Below are positions 4,834 through 7,574 of a DNA stretch of 7,574 bases, in pieces. Where the stretch lies: contig JARCMB010000007.1 of NCBI GenBank assembly GCA_030248825.1, forward strand, positions 1 through 7,574, read 5' to 3'. The notes beneath the pieces are model-generated. The model was not told the origin of the DNA and did not search any database. It saw nothing but the letters and a program-made list of their open reading frames with translations. How positions within the stretch are numbered: position 1 is the stretch's first letter; every line of letters starts with the position of its first letter. The translations under genes and the position numbers were made by a program. The DNA comes from Pseudanabaenaceae cyanobacterium MP8IB2.15. Its GTDB lineage: Bacteria; Cyanobacteriota; Cyanobacteriia; Pseudanabaenales; Pseudanabaenaceae.

Positions 4834-5529
4834 ATGAAAAATGCGGCAAGATTCTCTTGTTTCCGATCGGGCTTCCTAGCCTGCGGTTTAGGTTTGATCT
4901 CTAGTCTTATTTCTGGTGTTGAAGCACAGCCATATGTGGTTTACGTTCCTGACAGTGGCTTTGGCACCCTTCAGACCGTGCGGCGAGTTGCTCCTGATGC
5001 TTTTCAAGCTGTGATTCAAGGTCAGCCTGCGGTTCAGGCGGGGATATTTAATAGTGCCGCCAATGCTGATAATCTCGTGGCAACACTGCGTCAATCGGGC
5101 ATATCAGCCCAAAGAATTTTTAGGAATGAATCTGTTACGACTTTCCCCTCTAATTCAAACTCAACAATCATTAGTTATCCAGGCACAACTTATCCCACGA
5201 GTCCTCAGGCCCTACCACCTGCGATTGCCCAATCCCCCCCTATCGCCAATCAATTTTCTGGTGGATTTACGGGAACTAATGCTACCGATGCCAGTGGAAA
5301 TCCGATTCAGCCGCAGCAGTTTCGCTATATTTCGATCGTTCCTACGGGGCCAAGAGATTCTGATATCAAGCTCTTGCAAGTTCGTCGATTTGTGCCTAAT
5401 GCATTCTTGGCTAACTCTTCGCGTGGCAGCTACATCTATGCTGGAGCCTATAATAGTCGTGAAGGAGCCGAAGCTCTGTCGTTTTATTTGCGATCGCAGG
5501 GTTTAGATGCCAGAGTTGCCTATTTTTAA
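4834..5529 (+). CDS. Secreted/periplasmic protein with two SPOR-like repeats
   Basis: A 231-residue predicted exported protein. The ATG at 4834 is chosen over TTG 4813 and ATG 4816 because GAGGA (4821-4825) lies 8 nt before it and it gives a normal signal peptide: KNAARFSCFR, hydrophobic GFLACGLGLISSLIS, likely cleavage after VEA (residue 31). Two homologous units of about 65 residues follow at 34-97 and 165-231. Each has YxxxVP, a TVRRVAPDAF or QVRRFVPNAF motif, then AGIFNSAANADNL or AGAYNSREGAEAL, and a final helix and strand (LRQSGISAQ, LRSQGLDAR). The AG-x-(F/Y)-x-S-x-x-x-A pattern is typical of SPOR domains, which bind denuded peptidoglycan glycan strands in cell-division and envelope proteins. 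A Pro/Ser/Thr-rich linker (98-164) joins them. The GH13 gene starts 24 nt downstream, so co-transcription is likely. Peptidoglycan binding is inferred from fold resemblance. Confidence 0.78.
   Translation: MKNAARFSCFRSGFLACGLGLISSLISGVEAQPYVVYVPDSGFGTLQTVRRVAPDAFQAVIQGQPAVQAGIFNSAANADNLVATLRQSGISAQRIFRNESVTTFPSNSNSTIISYPGTTYPTSPQALPPAIAQSPPIANQFSGGFTGTNATDASGNPIQPQQFRYISIVPTGPRDSDIKLLQVRRFVPNAFLANSSRGSYIYAGAYNSREGAEALSFYLRSQGLDARVAYF
5490..5497. repeat. Full HIP1 octamer (GCGATCGC)
   Basis: This is the only complete HIP1 palindrome I found in the window, although the CGATCG core occurs about 39 times. HIP1 is a hallmark of many cyanobacterial genomes and supports the taxonomic call. Confidence 0.8.
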
Positions 5530-5553
5530 TTTTTATTTTTAAGCATATCCTTA

Positions 5554-7005
5554 ATGGAAATCCTCACACCAGACTGGGTTAAACACGCAGTTTTCTATCA
5601 AATCTTTCCCGATCGATTTGCTCGATCGAATCAAACTCATCCCTCTGCCGCTAGTCTAACGTTTGAAGATTGGGAAGTTCCTCCCACTCACCAAGGCTAT
5701 AAGGGTGGGGATCTGTGGGGCGCGATCGAGCAGTTAGATTATTTGCAAGATCTGGGGATCGATGCGATTTATTTTACGCCAATTTTTCAGTCTGCTAGTA
5801 ATCATCGCTATCACACACATGACTACTATCAAGTTGATGTGCTTTTAGGTGGAAATGAAGCTTTTAGGGAATTGCTCCAAGCGGCTCACCAGCGTGGGAT
5901 CAAAGTGGTACTGGATGGCGTATTTAATCACGCGAGTCGGGGATTCTTCTTTTTTCACGATATTTTAGAAAATGGCAGCAATTCACCTTGGCTCAATTGG
6001 TTTAAGATTCAAGGCTGGCCGCTCGTGCCCTATGATGGCGATCGACCTGCGAATTATGTTGGTTGGGCAGACAGTCGGGCTTTGCCTGAATTTAATCACG
6101 ATCATCCTGCGGCCCGCGAATATGTGATGCAGGTAGCGGAGTATTGGATAAGACAGGGGATTGATGGCTGGCGATTGGATGTGCCAAATTGCATTAAGGT
6201 GGAGGGATTTTGGCAGGAATTTCGCGATCGAGTCAAGGCGATTAATCCCGATGCTTACATTGTCGGTGAGATTTGGGAAGAAGCAACCCAATGGCTGGAT
6301 GGCACTCAGTTTGATGGCGTAATGAATTATCAATTTACTTCGCCCACGATCGCATTTACGGCTGGAGATCGAGTCAATCACAAGTATGTGCATGAATCTT
6401 ATCAGCCCTATCCGCCTTTGGATGCTCCCAGTTATGCGGCGAAAGTCGAAAATTTACTCAAACTCTATCCTTGGGAAATCCAACTCACCCAACTCAATCT
6501 TTTGGATAGCCACGATACAGCGAGATTGATTACGGTTGTGAACCAAGATCGAGCCAGTGTCGAACTGGCAACGTTACTGTTAATCACTTTCCCAGGTGCT
6601 CCCAGTATTTATTACGGCGATGAAGTAGGATTAGGTGGAGGGAGAGATCCTGATTGCAGACGTGGTTTTCCTCAACAGTCAGATTGGGATATGGAAGTAC
6701 TTGACTATCACCGCGATTTAATTAAGCTGCGACACGATCGCCCTGCCCTGCAAACTGGCTCTTATCAGATCCTCTTGGCTGAAGGATTAGTCTATGTGTT
6801 CGCTCGGATTCTCGACCAAGAAGTCGCGATCGTGGCGGTTAATGCTGGTACTGAGGCGGCAACAGTGAGTTTTACCCCTAAGTTCGATCGATCGAATCCT
6901 CTCCTATATCAGGTGATATACGGTGCAGGAACAGTTGAATCAGAGCGAGATCGCGATCGGATAACGCTCGACTTACCCATGCGATCGGGACTAATTGCAG
7001 TCTAA
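5554..7005 (+). CDS. GH13 alpha-amylase-family glycosidase (neopullulanase/cyclomaltodextrinase-like)
   Basis: A 483-residue cytoplasmic-type enzyme without a signal peptide. The start VFYQIFPDRFARS and the (beta/alpha)8 barrel contain all GH13 regions: DGVFNH (121-126), GWRLDVPN with nucleophile D209, VGEIW with acid/base E239, and LLDSHDT with transition-state aspartate D321. LPEFN (177-181) is at the region that reads MPKLN in neopullulanase and cyclomaltodextrinase. GAPSIYYGDEVGL and a C-terminal beta domain (about 410-483) follow. It should cleave alpha-1,4 (perhaps alpha-1,6) bonds in maltodextrins, cyclodextrins or glycogen fragments. Classical GH13_20 members carry an extra N-terminal CBM34 domain of about 120 residues, which is missing, so dimer-dependent substrate choice may differ. 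No Shine-Dalgarno sequence precedes the ATG. It lies 24 nt after the SPOR-like gene and 16 nt before the FAD gene. Family and catalysis are certain; exact substrate is not. Confidence 0.93.
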   Translation: MEILTPDWVKHAVFYQIFPDRFARSNQTHPSAASLTFEDWEVPPTHQGYKGGDLWGAIEQLDYLQDLGIDAIYFTPIFQSASNHRYHTHDYYQVDVLLGGNEAFRELLQAAHQRGIKVVLDGVFNHASRGFFFFHDILENGSNSPWLNWFKIQGWPLVPYDGDRPANYVGWADSRALPEFNHDHPAAREYVMQVAEYWIRQGIDGWRLDVPNCIKVEGFWQEFRDRVKAINPDAYIVGEIWEEATQWLDGTQFDGVMNYQFTSPTIAFTAGDRVNHKYVHESYQPYPPLDAPSYAAKVENLLKLYPWEIQLTQLNLLDSHDTARLITVVNQDRASVELATLLLITFPGAPSIYYGDEVGLGGGRDPDCRRGFPQQSDWDMEVLDYHRDLIKLRHDRPALQTGSYQILLAEGLVYVFARILDQEVAIVAVNAGTEAATVSFTPKFDRSNPLLYQVIYGAGTVESERDRDRITLDLPMRSGLIAV

Positions 7006-7021
7006 TAATTAACAAAAAACT

Positions 7022-7574
7022 ATGGATTGGAATGCTTTTACGGCTGATTTAGATGGGATCGAATCGATCGAATCCCCCACCCAAGTTGCCAAACTTTCTG
7101 AAGATTACTTTCGGTTTAGTCCCATCCTCGAACCATTGCTGAATGGCAAGGTTGGAGATATTGTTTTACGCCCAAACAATGAGAATGATGTGATCCGCAT
7201 CGCCCAAGCATGTGTGAACAATCGTGTGCCTTTGACTGTGCGTGGTAGCGGCACTGGTAACTATGGTCAGTCTGTACCACTGTATGGCGGGGTGATTCTC
7301 GATACAACAAAAATGCAAGCGATCCACTGGCTCAAGCCTGGACTTGCCTGTGTCGAACCTGGGATCAAGTTAGCAGCTTTGGATAAGCAAGCTCAATCGA
7401 TCGGTTGGGAGATGCGAATGGTTCCTTCCACAGTTCGCAGTGCCACGGTGGGAGGATTTATAGCTGGTGGAAGCGGTGGGATTGGTTCAGTGTTGTATGG
7501 TCAATTGCGCGATCGAGGCAATCTCAAAGCTGTGAGAGTTGTGACTTTAGAGGATGTTCCACGGGTGTTAGAAC
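7022..7574 (+). CDS. FAD-binding oxidoreductase (GlcD/VAO-type PCMH domain), 3'-truncated by window edge
   Basis: The frame from the ATG at 7022 is open to the window end, giving 184 residues of what is normally a protein of about 430-470. It begins MDWNAFTADLDGIESIE. The FAD-binding PCMH fold is clear: GDIVLRPNNENDVIRIAQAC, VPLTVRGSGTGNYGQSVP, the strand GGVILDTTKM, then VEPGIKL, and MVPSTVRSATVGGFIAGGSG with GGIGSVLYGQLRD, which wrap the FAD pyrophosphate and ribose. Relatives such as the glycolate oxidase GlcD subunit or D-lactate dehydrogenase oxidise 2-hydroxy acids, but the substrate-binding half lies outside the window and no substrate can be assigned. No Shine-Dalgarno sequence is evident. 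It follows the GH13 stop by 16 nt and may share its transcript. Confidence 0.85.
   Translation, partial: MDWNAFTADLDGIESIESPTQVAKLSEDYFRFSPILEPLLNGKVGDIVLRPNNENDVIRIAQACVNNRVPLTVRGSGTGNYGQSVPLYGGVILDTTKMQAIHWLKPGLACVEPGIKLAALDKQAQSIGWEMRMVPSTVRSATVGGFIAGGSGGIGSVLYGQLRDRGNLKAVRVVTLEDVPRVLE

Noticed and set aside
4888..5094. 68-codon - strand frame
   Set aside because: Antisense shadow of the SPOR-like gene.
5054..5506. 150-codon + strand frame
   Set aside because: Out-of-frame overlap with the SPOR-like gene, Pro/Leu-rich shadow translation; the other frame has a signal peptide and duplicated domain.
5530..5543. T-rich run after the SPOR-like gene as a terminator
   Set aside because: No GC-rich stem precedes it, and the GH13 gene starts 24 nt on, so read-through is more likely.
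5983..6393. 136-codon - strand frame
   Set aside because: Antisense to the catalytic barrel of the GH13 enzyme; no motif.
7116..7310. 64-codon - strand frame
   Set aside because: Antisense to the FAD-binding domain frame, which carries clear PCMH motifs.

Overview
The window comes from a cyanobacterium. The evidence is a CO2-hydration protein of the ChpX/ChpY (CupB/CupA) family, found with NDH-1 CO2-uptake complexes. Added to this are a very high density of the HIP1 core CGATCG (about 39 by hand count in 7.6 kb, roughly 2 expected by chance), a Uma2/DUF820 protein, and a regulator with the N-terminal helix-turn-helix found on many cyanobacterial signalling proteins. Genus cannot be read from the sequence.

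Layout: (1) 1-757, + strand, the 3' part of the CO2-hydration gene. (2) 758-1354, a decayed accessory patch with no intact gene: a HicB-like antitoxin pseudogene carrying one in-frame TAA, then the C-terminal end of an IS630-family transposase on the - strand. (3) 1355-3571, a divergent signalling pair: a single-domain STAS anti-sigma-antagonist-like protein (-) and a 508-residue HTH-REC-coiled-coil-GGDEF protein (+). The 345-bp gap between them holds three 11-bp-phased direct repeats and further copies of the same motif. (4) 3578-4480, a Uma2-family protein (-) convergent with the GGDEF gene, with a heptad-repeat tail, followed upstream by a possible one-helix membrane mini-protein (-). (5) 4834-7574, three closely spaced + strand genes: a secreted protein with two SPOR-like repeats, a GH13 alpha-glucosidase/amylase-type enzyme with a complete catalytic set, and the 5' part of an FAD-binding (GlcD/VAO-type) oxidoreductase.

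How the genes may work together: the CO2-hydration gene belongs to an inorganic-carbon uptake operon cut by the window edge. The STAS and HTH-REC-GGDEF genes look like a local signalling module, linking a phosphorelay input to c-di-GMP output and possibly to DNA binding. The three genes on the right may be co-transcribed (gaps of 24 and 16 nt), but no shared pathway can be deduced. I found no tRNA, rRNA, CRISPR array or convincing rho-independent terminator. The best candidates for something unusual are the DNA-binding-domain/diguanylate-cyclase fusion and the phased repeats in front of it.
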